64,000 nucleotides of DNA from Candidatus Woesearchaeota archaeon. Lineage in GTDB: Archaea > Nanobdellota > Nanobdellia > Woesearchaeales > JABIAG01. This document shows, in pieces, positions 15,895 to 22,641 of the stretch. The notes under the pieces were generated by a model that was not told the DNA's origin, did no database searches, and worked only from the letters and a program-made list of their open reading frames with translations. Made by a program: the position numbers and the translations under genes. Position 1 is the stretch's first letter. Each line of letters opens with the position of its first letter. Location of the stretch: contig JABIAG010000001.1 of NCBI GenBank assembly GCA_018653365.1, positions 390,951 to 454,950 of the forward strand. The letters run 5' to 3'.

Positions 15895-16479
15895 TTATTC
15901 TTCAACAGAGACTGGGTTTTCGGGATTCTTTCCACGAACCACTCTTCTTCCGAGTTGCCAGGCCTTTTTACCGGCTTCTGTAAGCGCATCATATGCTAAA
16001 CATGAAACTATGGCTCCAACTGCTGCATAAGCTAGTCCTTCTGGACTGATACTTACTGTGGGGTTGTCTTTGAAAACGTCAAAAGCTTTGGTTGCCATCT
16101 CTTGATCAAAATATCTGATAAATTCGACTGGTTTTTCAAACATTCCTGCATTTTGTAAAGCATCTACAGCTTCTCTAAGAAATTGATACCTTTCATTTGT
16201 GTTAGCAATTAGATCGCCTTCTTGACTAATTACTTGGTTTGCATTAGTTCGAAATATATCGATTAGCATATCAAGACTTCCGTCACAAAGACTGTTAGCT
16301 CTTGATTGCCAATTATCGACTAATTTGCCAAGTTCTTGAGCTCCACCATCTAGTCTTTGAATGTATTGTGCAATAAAACCGGGAATTGCTCCACCCGCAG
16401 TGCCGCCGAGGATTCCACAAGCCAATACTCTACCTTCGTGACCTTTTCTTGCAATATAATTTTTAATTGGTTTAATCAT
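15895..16479 (-). CDS. Orphan protein with two hydrophobic segments
   Basis: A 194-residue protein of unknown function. Hydrophobic stretches at about 17-40 (LACGILGGTAGGAIPGFIAQ) and 148-166 (GLAYAAVGAIVSCLAY) flank a soluble helical middle, so it may be a two-span membrane protein with a central domain of about 100 residues outside or inside. The ATG is preceded by GGTGA at proper spacing and by a TATA box (16509-16520, minus strand). It is bracketed by the two copies of a 26-base direct repeat, which hints at duplication or insertion of this gene cassette. Confidence 0.55.
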   Translation of the reverse strand: MIKPIKNYIARKGHEGRVLACGILGGTAGGAIPGFIAQYIQRLDGGAQELGKLVDNWQSRANSLCDGSLDMLIDIFRTNANQVISQEGDLIANTNERYQFLREAVDALQNAGMFEKPVEFIRYFDQEMATKAFDVFKDNPTVSISPEGLAYAAVGAIVSCLAYDALTEAGKKAWQLGRRVVRGKNPENPVSVEE

Positions 16480-16538
16480 TTGTATTCACCACTGTCTAGT
16501 AAGTATAACTTATATTTAAATGTTTTGTTTTTTGTGGG

Positions 16539-16564
16539 TATTTGGGTAAAGTATGGAAATCTTT
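16539..16564 (+). repeat. 26-base direct repeat, copy 2
   Basis: Exact copy of 15836-15861. Its 3' end (atcttt) runs into aaaataaac and may supply the TATA region for the plus-strand gene starting at 16594, about 30 bases downstream. Confidence 0.85.
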
Positions 16565-16593
16565 AAAATAAACTCTGGATTACGGATGAGAAT

Positions 16594-16992
16594 ATGAAAG
16601 AAAGTGACTTACCAAGACGAGTTAGAACCATTCTCCCAGGAGTAGCACTGAGTTCTCTTCTTCCGTGCGATAGAGCAGAGATTAAAGTAACTGATTGGAG
16701 TTCAGAATTAGTTTATGTTGGGGGAAAATGGCAAGGAAATTTAGTTGTATCACCAAAATTAACTGGACAAGGATTACTAGATCAACCAAGACAATACAGA
16801 ATTGAGACAGAAATAAGAGATTATCAACCCTTAAGAGCTGACAAGTTTTCATTATTAGACAAATTTGGAGCTTGGTGCGCAAACCAACAAAATGCTATTT
16901 CAAAAAAAATTGATACGTGGGGAAGAGAAGCTAGACTAGGCAAAGGTACTGTTGTTGTCTCATACAGATTATTGCGATCTTTTTTGCCTTAA
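16594..16992 (+). CDS. Orphan small protein
   Basis: A 132-residue protein that I do not recognise. The first half looks like beta strands (EIKVTDWSSELVYVGGKW, then GNLVVSPKLT). The second is helical (LLDKFGAWCANQQNAISKKI). No signal peptide or clear membrane span. A TATA-like element (ctttaaaataa, 16561-16571) lies about 25 bases upstream. Its last 62 bases overlap the convergent PIN-domain gene, so one of the two reading frames could be shorter in vivo. Confidence 0.45.
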   Translation: MKESDLPRRVRTILPGVALSSLLPCDRAEIKVTDWSSELVYVGGKWQGNLVVSPKLTGQGLLDQPRQYRIETEIRDYQPLRADKFSLLDKFGAWCANQQNAISKKIDTWGREARLGKGTVVVSYRLLRSFLP

Positions 16993-17311
16993 GACGTTGT
17001 TTTAGAACCATGTCCTGGGTACAAACAAACGTGTTCTCATCAGCTAATTCTACAATAAGATCATCCACTAATCCTGCGTCTGTTTTGATGAGATTAACTT
17101 TTCCTTCAATAAGCTGAAGCGCTAATTTAGCCGCCACTTTATCTTTACCTTTTTGTTCTTCAATAATCTTATTCAATTCCATTATTGTTTTATCTAATAT
17201 GAATAATTCATATGGATGTTGCATAATACGCTTAATCTCTGAGAATATATCTATCTTAAACTGTGCAGGAATTAGTAAAAAGTTAGTGTCGATGATGACT
17301 TTCTTTTTCAT
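16931..17311 (-). CDS. PIN-domain protein (Fcf1/VapC9-like ribonuclease)
   Basis: A 126-residue single PIN domain. KVIIDTNFLLIPAQF carries the first catalytic Asp. LDKTIMELNKII supplies the conserved Glu. VDDLIVELADENTFVCTQD holds the later acidic residues that bind the metal. The layout (long helix after the first strand, CTQD near the end) is like archaeal Fcf1/Utp24-type PIN proteins linked to rRNA processing rather than toxin VapCs; no antitoxin gene is adjacent. The ATG at 17311 is preferred to a TTG six bases upstream because a TATA box centred near 17336 is 25 bases away. That TATA box also serves archease on the other strand. Confidence 0.8.
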   Translation of the reverse strand: MKKKVIIDTNFLLIPAQFKIDIFSEIKRIMQHPYELFILDKTIMELNKIIEEQKGKDKVAAKLALQLIEGKVNLIKTDAGLVDDLIVELADENTFVCTQDMVLKQRLKAKKIAIICMRQQQYLCLV

Positions 17312-17327
17312 AAACAAGAAGGAAACA

Positions 17328-17341
17328 ATAAACTATATAAA
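17328..17341. promoter_or_regulatory. Shared TATA box for PIN gene and archease-rtcB
   Basis: The symmetric core aaactatataaag is centred near 17336, 25 bases from the minus-strand ATG (17311) and 28 from the plus-strand ATG (17364). No other TATA-like element lies in this 52-base gap, so one box may drive both leaderless transcripts. Confidence 0.5.
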
Positions 17342-17363
17342 GAATTCGATTGTAATATTAAGT

Positions 17364-17771
17364 ATGACATACGAGTTTTTAGAACACACAGCAGACATAA
17401 AGTTTCGAGCTAAAGGTAAAAGTATAGAGGAAGTATTCAAAGAGTCAGCAATGGCACTAAAAGAAACAATGACCAAAGGAACAGAAATAAAAAAAATAGA
17501 AGAAAAAGATGTTGGAGTTGAAGGAAAAGACTACGAATCAATGTTAAGAAACTTTTTAGAAGAATTCTTATTCTTATTTGATGCAGAAGACTTTATTTTG
17601 TCAGACGTTACAGAAGTTATGATTGATGGATTCAGACTGGTAGCAACTGTTAAGGGGGATATAATAGATAATTACAAACTAACAAATGATGTTAAAGCAA
17701 TAACTTATAATGAAATGTACGTAAAAGAAACAGAAAAAGGATGGGAAGCACAAGTAGTGCTAGATGTATAA
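17364..17771 (+). CDS. Archease, RtcB activator
   Basis: A 135-residue protein. MTYEFLEHTADIKFRAKG is the archease N-terminal signature with the conserved His and Asp. SMLRNFLEEFLFLFD and the C-terminal VKAITYNEMYVK are also typical. Archease promotes guanylylation of the RNA ligase RtcB and lets it turn over repeatedly. An upstream in-frame extension of 55 codons is rejected because the TATA box at 17328-17341 and family length point to 17364. rtcB starts two bases after its stop. Confidence 0.95.
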   Translation: MTYEFLEHTADIKFRAKGKSIEEVFKESAMALKETMTKGTEIKKIEEKDVGVEGKDYESMLRNFLEEFLFLFDAEDFILSDVTEVMIDGFRLVATVKGDIIDNYKLTNDVKAITYNEMYVKETEKGWEAQVVLDV

Positions 17772-17773
17772 AA

Positions 17774-19189
17774 ATGGAAATCAAAAAAATATCCGAATAC
17801 GAATGGGAAATACCAAAAACTGGAAAAATGAACGTACCAGGAAGAATTTATGCTAGCGAGAAATTAATAAGTTTGATCAAACAAGACAAATCACTAGAAC
17901 AGGTAAGTAATGTAGCACAACTACCCGGAATAATCAATGCATCAATAGCAATGCCCGATGCACACCAGGGATATGGATTTTCAATAGGTGGAGTGGCAGC
18001 ATTTGGCATGGAAGACGGAATCATAACTCCTGGAGGGGTGGGATTTGACATAAACTGCGGAGTAAGAATACTTGCAACAGATATTACTGTAGAAGACATG
18101 ATAAAAAAGAAAAAAGAAATCTTACATGATATATTCAGAGAGGTTCCATCGGGAGTTGGAAGAGGACATAAAGAAAAATTATCCATAGAAGAACTAGAAA
18201 ACGTTTTGAAAAAAGGAGTAAACTGGGCAATCGAAAAAAGATTTGGAGTTAAAGAAGATGCAGATCGATGTGAAGAAAACGGATGCATGCAAAATGCTAA
18301 CCCTGCAGACGTTTCCCAAAAAGCAAAATCAAGAGGTCTAGGACAATTAGGCACAATGGGTGCTGGAAATCACTTTTTAGAGATACAAGAAGTAGATGAA
18401 GTATTTGACGATGAAGTCGCTAAAACCTTCGGAGTAGAGAAAGGAAAAGTTGTAATTATGATACACTCAGGCTCTCGAGGATTAGGGCACCAAGTAGCAT
18501 CAGATTTCATTCGAGAAATGGAAAACAAATATGGAAATGAAAACCTGCCAGATAGAGAGTTAATCAACGCTCCAATAAATTCAGAGCTGGGTAAGAAATA
18601 TTTGTCAGCAATGAATTGTGCAGTGAACTTCGCATTCTGTAATCGACAATTAATGATGCACTATGTACGAGAGGTGTTAAAGAAACACTTTCCTTCAAGT
18701 AAAAACCATTTAGTATATGATGTATGTCATAATATAGCAAAAATAGAGGAACACTCGGTTAATGGTGAAATGAAAAAGGTATGTGTGCACAGAAAGGGGG
18801 CAACAAGATCATTTGGACCCGGACGAATAGAGGTACCTGAAGTATACCGTTCTGTAGGACAACCAGTAATCATGCCCGGAAGCATGGGAACATTTTCATA
18901 CTTATTAGTTGGAACCAAGAAATCAGAAGAACTCGCTTTTGGTTCAACTGCACATGGGGCAGGGAGAGTAATGTCAAGATCACAAGCAATGAGAGAGATA
19001 AAAGGCGAAGATGTTAGAAAAGAATTATGTGATTGCGGAATAGATTTAGAAGCAGGTTCGTTAAAAGGAGTTGCAGAAGAAGCACCCGCAGTATACAAAG
19101 ACATAGATGAAGTAATAAAAGTAAGTGACTCAGTCGGATTAGCAAAAAAAGTAGTGCGCCTGAAACCTTTAGCAGTGATGAAGGGATAA
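17774..19189 (+). CDS. rtcB: RNA-splicing ligase RtcB
   Basis: A 471-residue GTP-dependent 3'-phosphate/5'-hydroxyl RNA ligase that joins tRNA halves after intron removal. Visible motifs: PDAHQGYGFSIGGVA; GFDINCGVR with the metal-binding Cys; GAGNHFLE; HSGSRGLGHQ; the guanylate-contacting PGSMGTFSYLLVGT; and AHGAGRVMSR with the nucleotidyl-accepting His. There is no intein, unlike several other archaeal RtcBs. The ATG at 17774 is two bases after archease, so the pair is an operon. Confidence 0.97.
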   Translation: MEIKKISEYEWEIPKTGKMNVPGRIYASEKLISLIKQDKSLEQVSNVAQLPGIINASIAMPDAHQGYGFSIGGVAAFGMEDGIITPGGVGFDINCGVRILATDITVEDMIKKKKEILHDIFREVPSGVGRGHKEKLSIEELENVLKKGVNWAIEKRFGVKEDADRCEENGCMQNANPADVSQKAKSRGLGQLGTMGAGNHFLEIQEVDEVFDDEVAKTFGVEKGKVVIMIHSGSRGLGHQVASDFIREMENKYGNENLPDRELINAPINSELGKKYLSAMNCAVNFAFCNRQLMMHYVREVLKKHFPSSKNHLVYDVCHNIAKIEEHSVNGEMKKVCVHRKGATRSFGPGRIEVPEVYRSVGQPVIMPGSMGTFSYLLVGTKKSEELAFGSTAHGAGRVMSRSQAMREIKGEDVRKELCDCGIDLEAGSLKGVAEEAPAVYKDIDEVIKVSDSVGLAKKVVRLKPLAVMKG

Positions 19190-19229
19190 GACAACAAAGA
19201 TTTTTAAAGTATTAAATTCTTCTAACTTT

Positions 19230-19871
19230 GTGAGAATACATAAAGTCTGGTCAATAGCAATAACTGCAGTAGTGGCAATGGTATTTTTGATGGCTTCAGC
19301 ACTGAATAGTTTTGCATGTGCTTGGGGGGGGAATATCTACCAGTGCAATCTATTACCAAAACTAATCTGGCTTGTTATTCTAGGTTTAGTTCTAACAGTT
19401 ATGTTCTTAATTGTTAAGAAACAAAAAAAATTAACCCTTCTTGCATTCTTGCCAGTAATAATTATTGGCTTAATTGGAATATCTTTATTCGTTGTTAGTG
19501 GAGATTCAATAAGCGAAACTAAATTTGGGTGTAGTGTAGCAGACACTTCAAAAGAAAGGGCTTGCTGGACAAACTTTGCAATAGAAGAACACAATTTTAA
19601 TTATTGTGATAACATACGAAGCGATATTGGACTAAATTCTTGTTATGGAAAGGTAGCTAAATATCCTTCAGATGTTACTTGGTGCGAAAAAATTCCAAAA
19701 GGACATGCTGGTTTCATGGATTGTTATAGAAATATTGGAAAATTTACAAACCAACCCTCCTGGTGTGATAACATAAACAGATCAACATATCATAAATACG
19801 AATCACAAAAAATTAGTTCAATCAATGATTGTAAAAAGAGAGTGTTAGCAAACAATTCTGTTAGTAATTGA
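19230..19871 (+). CDS. Membrane protein with cysteine-patterned external domain
   Basis: A 213-residue protein starting with GTG. Hydrophobic segments at about 8-29 (possibly a signal anchor), 43-62 and 70-90 precede a soluble tail. The tail has a recurring pattern of Cys with Trp or Tyr: ACWTNFAIEEHNFNYC, SCYGKVAKY, TWCEKIPK, DCYRNIGKF, SWCDNI. This spacing resembles helical hairpins clasped by disulphides seen in extracellular proteins of DPANN-type archaea; that comparison is from memory. An eight-G run lies at 19324-19331. A TATA box lies at about 19200-19207. Function unknown. Confidence 0.6.
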   Translation: MRIHKVWSIAITAVVAMVFLMASALNSFACAWGGNIYQCNLLPKLIWLVILGLVLTVMFLIVKKQKKLTLLAFLPVIIIGLIGISLFVVSGDSISETKFGCSVADTSKERACWTNFAIEEHNFNYCDNIRSDIGLNSCYGKVAKYPSDVTWCEKIPKGHAGFMDCYRNIGKFTNQPSWCDNINRSTYHKYESQKISSINDCKKRVLANNSVSN

Positions 19872-19888
19872 AAAAATAAAAAAACAAA

Positions 19889-20266
19889 TTAGTTACTAAA
19901 AGGACAATTACCTTTTTGCATACCTTTATGTTTCATACGAAACTGATTATACATTTCTTCAGGTAGGTTATCTTTCATACCTTCTTTCAAAGATCTTATG
20001 GTTTCAAAATCACCAGATTCCCTAGCTGCATCCATTGCCTCTCGAAACTCACCCATTTCTGCATGATGTTCAACCATTAGATTAAAATTTTCTTCAGTTA
20101 TTTCAGCTTCCATAAGAGCTTTCCAAGAATCAAAATCGTTGTTCTCAACAGCAGTTCTTAAAGCATCTTTTGTTTCAGCATCTTTAGCAAAAGGCATTGC
20201 CATAACAAAGCCAACACTCAAAAGTGCAAGAATTGCTATTCCTAAAATTAAAGTTGTTTTTTTCAT
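19889..20266 (-). CDS. Small secreted helical protein
   Basis: A 125-residue protein. MKKTTLILGIAILALLSVGF followed by VMAMPFA is a clear signal peptide. The mature part is entirely helical and acidic (AVENNDFDSWKALMEAEI, then HHAEMGEFREAMDAARES, with a similar repeat GDFETIRSLKEGM). It ends in a Met/His/Cys-bearing tail (MKHKGMQKGNCPF) that could bind a metal, which is inference. GGAGGT eight bases upstream fixes the ATG at 20266 rather than one fifteen bases earlier. Confidence 0.65.
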   Translation of the reverse strand: MKKTTLILGIAILALLSVGFVMAMPFAKDAETKDALRTAVENNDFDSWKALMEAEITEENFNLMVEHHAEMGEFREAMDAARESGDFETIRSLKEGMKDNLPEEMYNQFRMKHKGMQKGNCPFSN

Positions 20267-20320
20267 TTTACTTACCTCCATTTGATAATCTATAAAAATC
20301 TTACTTGTTTATAAGCAAGA

Positions 20321-20379
20321 TGGACATAAAATCCATGCATTTTATAAATAAAAAAAGAATAAAATGGACTTATGATCCA
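20321..20379 (+). promoter_or_regulatory. Twin palindromic operator around a TATA box
   Basis: TGGACATAAAATCCA (20321-20335) and TGGACTTATGATCCA (20365-20379) are two copies of a TGGA-N7-TCCA palindrome, 44 bases apart start to start (about four helical turns). They flank the TATA box tttataaata (20341-20350). The second copy covers the expected transcription start and contains the ATG at 20372. A regulator bound here would block initiation. The likely regulator is the winged-helix protein encoded as second gene of this operon. Confidence 0.65.
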
Positions 20380-21028
20380 CAGATTAGCACCAATGATGAA
20401 CCAAATGATGGGAGTAGAACTAATCTATGCAATAATAATTATAGCAATAAGTTTAATGATCTATTTTTTAACAAAAGAAGTATACAAGTTAAGCGCACAT
20501 AAAGGAATAAAATATTTTAGAGAGGCATTCTTATTCTTTGCACTAGCATTTTTCTTTAGATTCATAGTGAACACACTATTCATGACAAGAAGAGTGCATC
20601 ACTTTTTTGATTTAGCACCCCGAATTTTTGGAATGTTAGCAGGACTACTATTCATGTATGCAAGTTTAATTGCCATATTCTATCTTTTATATGCAATAAT
20701 TTGGAAACACTTCAAAAATAAAATTTGGGTGTTTCACATAATTGCACTACTTATTGCAGTGTTAACAATTATAACCCGAAATCCATTTTTGATATTATTA
20801 ATACAATTAGTAGTTTTGGTGATAATGATATTGTTATCCCTACTAAAACATAAGGGACATTTTCACATTCTTTATTTGTTATTGTTTATTTTTGGCATAT
20901 TAAACATAATTGGAATTTTGATTCCAGGATTTATGATAGCATTACAATTGGCGATTTATTTAACATCAATAATCTTATTTTTTTTAATATTATACAAAGT
21001 GATAAAAATAATGATGAAACATGGCTAA
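20372..21028 (+). CDS. Multi-pass membrane protein
   Basis: A 218-residue, very hydrophobic protein with about six to seven predicted membrane spans (for example 15-33, 50-67, 83-107, 117-134, 137-157, 164-183, 188-212). Basic and histidine-containing loops (MTRRVHHFFDLAP, LKHKGHFH) lie between spans. No family recognised. The ATG lies within the second operator palindrome, about 25 bases from the TATA box, so it is probably leaderless. It overlaps the downstream regulator gene by eight bases. The pairing suggests the regulator controls the amount of this membrane protein. Confidence 0.65.
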   Translation: MIHRLAPMMNQMMGVELIYAIIIIAISLMIYFLTKEVYKLSAHKGIKYFREAFLFFALAFFFRFIVNTLFMTRRVHHFFDLAPRIFGMLAGLLFMYASLIAIFYLLYAIIWKHFKNKIWVFHIIALLIAVLTIITRNPFLILLIQLVVLVIMILLSLLKHKGHFHILYLLLFIFGILNIIGILIPGFMIALQLAIYLTSIILFFLILYKVIKIMMKHG

Positions 21029-21293
21029 GAAAAGAGAGCGATTAGAGGTGATAAGAGACATACTCAAAGTCGTAAATGAATCAGGTAATTCAATTAAGCC
21101 CACACCTTTATTACGTAAATCAAATATGTCTACAAAAAGATTCAATGAATACTTTACAGAATTACAAAAAAAAGAGTTAGTAAAAGAAATAATTACAAAA
21201 AAAGGAAAAGAAATATCTCTAACAGAAAAAGGAATGCAATATTTGAATAAATACTCAATAATAAAAGAATTTGTAAACGAATTTGGATTATAA
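21021..21293 (+). CDS. Winged-helix transcriptional regulator
   Basis: A 90-residue DNA-binding protein with the archaeal winged-helix pattern: EVIRDILKVVNESGNSIKPT (helix 1), TPLLRKSNMSTKRFNEYFTE (helix-turn-helix), ELVKEIITKKGKEISLTEKG (wing) and a closing helix. It resembles small one-domain archaeal regulators with a TEKG wing, which usually act as dimers. Encoded directly after, and overlapping, a membrane protein gene whose promoter carries two palindromes, so autoregulation is likely but inferred. Confidence 0.8.
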   Translation: MAKKRERLEVIRDILKVVNESGNSIKPTPLLRKSNMSTKRFNEYFTELQKKELVKEIITKKGKEISLTEKGMQYLNKYSIIKEFVNEFGL

Positions 21294-21339
21294 ACAATTC
21301 TTAAAAAACGTTATAAAAGCTAAAACAACCCCCTAATTC

Positions 21340-22641
21340 ATGCTTAAAACACAGTTAACCGTTAATGATTTACAGGCATTATTTGGTCAGAATGAAGTTA
21401 GTCAAGGACCTTTGCCTAATCTCAACGGAGACCTAGGTTCAACTTTTACTAGAACTTATGCAGTTTTAGAAGATCTATGCAGTTTTGCTGCTAGCGAAGC
21501 AAAACTTGATTGGATTACTAACCCTCCAAGCGCAAAGAGTGTAATTACAAGTTTACAAACAAAACTTAGGGGATTAACTCGTTGTTCTGGGGAGGATTCA
21601 GTACAATCAAAATTTGAAGGATATACTGATTACTTAGAGGAGGTAATTCGTGCTGTAGTGCCAAACCCTGTTGAACCAATACTTGCTAAACTTTCTAAAA
21701 GACAGGTTTCACCTGCAATGTTGGAAGACACAATATTAGTTAGAGATTATGCTGTAAGTATGAGATGTTTTCTTAACTGTTTACATTGCTGTTCCCCTGC
21801 AGGACCGGATGGGCCAATGATGGATTTTGATGTTTTTACTGAAAGCTTACAAAAGCTCAGATTTCCTATGATGGGTTCTGTTTCCATATCTTTGGGAGAA
21901 CCTTTAACCTATGAAAGTGGAGATAAAGATTTAGTTGATGTAGTTGAGGAATTACTTAAAGTTGGCACCCTTGTGGGAGTTGTTACTTCTACTTTTGGTC
22001 GCCCTTTCAAAAGGGTTCTTTCAATATTTGAAAGATTAGAATCATTATACAAAAAAACAGGGCTTGTTGCAGTACAGTGTAGTTATGATCTGTTTCGGCC
22101 TCTAGCAAGACACAATCTTGAAGCATACATTAAAAGAATGGCACACCTGATTAATAATTTTGAGGTGATTGATGGACTAAAAATAACTTCGCATGAAGCA
22201 AATAACAATGCAACAAATGATGCCGTAACACAATTAAAAAAGAGAGTTGCAGAAGAAAGATGGAAAAAACTAAACTTATTTTATACCACTATGTGCCCTA
22301 CAAGAAATGGTGAAGCATTGTTAAAAGAACATGGGGGAAGAGATTTTCATAATGAAAGCTGGCGCAGATCTGGCAAACTTAGGTTTTGGGAGGGTACTGT
22401 GCCAGAAATGTATGCTGGATTTACTGTGCAGGCAGATGGTTTAGTCACGCACCAAACTTATCAAGAAACCGACATAATAGTACCGTTTGGACTTATCCAC
22501 TTACACACTGCTAAAGAAATAAGAGATGGTTTTGGCGAGGCAACAGCACTTTATAGAAAACTTAAATATGAAGATAGCAAAACAACCGTTCAAGCTTTAA
22601 GTGAATTAAGAGAACATCAAAAAGAACTTCTTGGATTATAA
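21340..22641 (+). CDS. Radical SAM protein of unknown reaction
   Basis: A 433-residue protein. MRCFLNCLHCC holds the C143-x3-C147-x2-C150 cluster motif that binds [4Fe-4S] and S-adenosylmethionine. SISLGEPLTY is the GGEP-type SAM-binding strand. FERLESLYKKTGL and later strands complete the partial TIM barrel. The first about 130 residues, before the cluster, are helical and not part of the core. A late Cys (TTMCPTRNG) could bind a second cluster only if other Cys residues help, which I do not see. TATA box gttataaaag (about 21310-21319) fits a leaderless ATG. It overlaps lhr by six bases, tail to tail. Confidence 0.75.
   Translation: MLKTQLTVNDLQALFGQNEVSQGPLPNLNGDLGSTFTRTYAVLEDLCSFAASEAKLDWITNPPSAKSVITSLQTKLRGLTRCSGEDSVQSKFEGYTDYLEEVIRAVVPNPVEPILAKLSKRQVSPAMLEDTILVRDYAVSMRCFLNCLHCCSPAGPDGPMMDFDVFTESLQKLRFPMMGSVSISLGEPLTYESGDKDLVDVVEELLKVGTLVGVVTSTFGRPFKRVLSIFERLESLYKKTGLVAVQCSYDLFRPLARHNLEAYIKRMAHLINNFEVIDGLKITSHEANNNATNDAVTQLKKRVAEERWKKLNLFYTTMCPTRNGEALLKEHGGRDFHNESWRRSGKLRFWEGTVPEMYAGFTVQADGLVTHQTYQETDIIVPFGLIHLHTAKEIRDGFGEATALYRKLKYEDSKTTVQALSELREHQKELLGL

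Noticed and set aside
16931-17311. PIN protein as a VapC toxin of a toxin-antitoxin pair
   Set aside because: No small antitoxin gene is adjacent, and sequence layout is closer to Fcf1-like archaeal PIN proteins.
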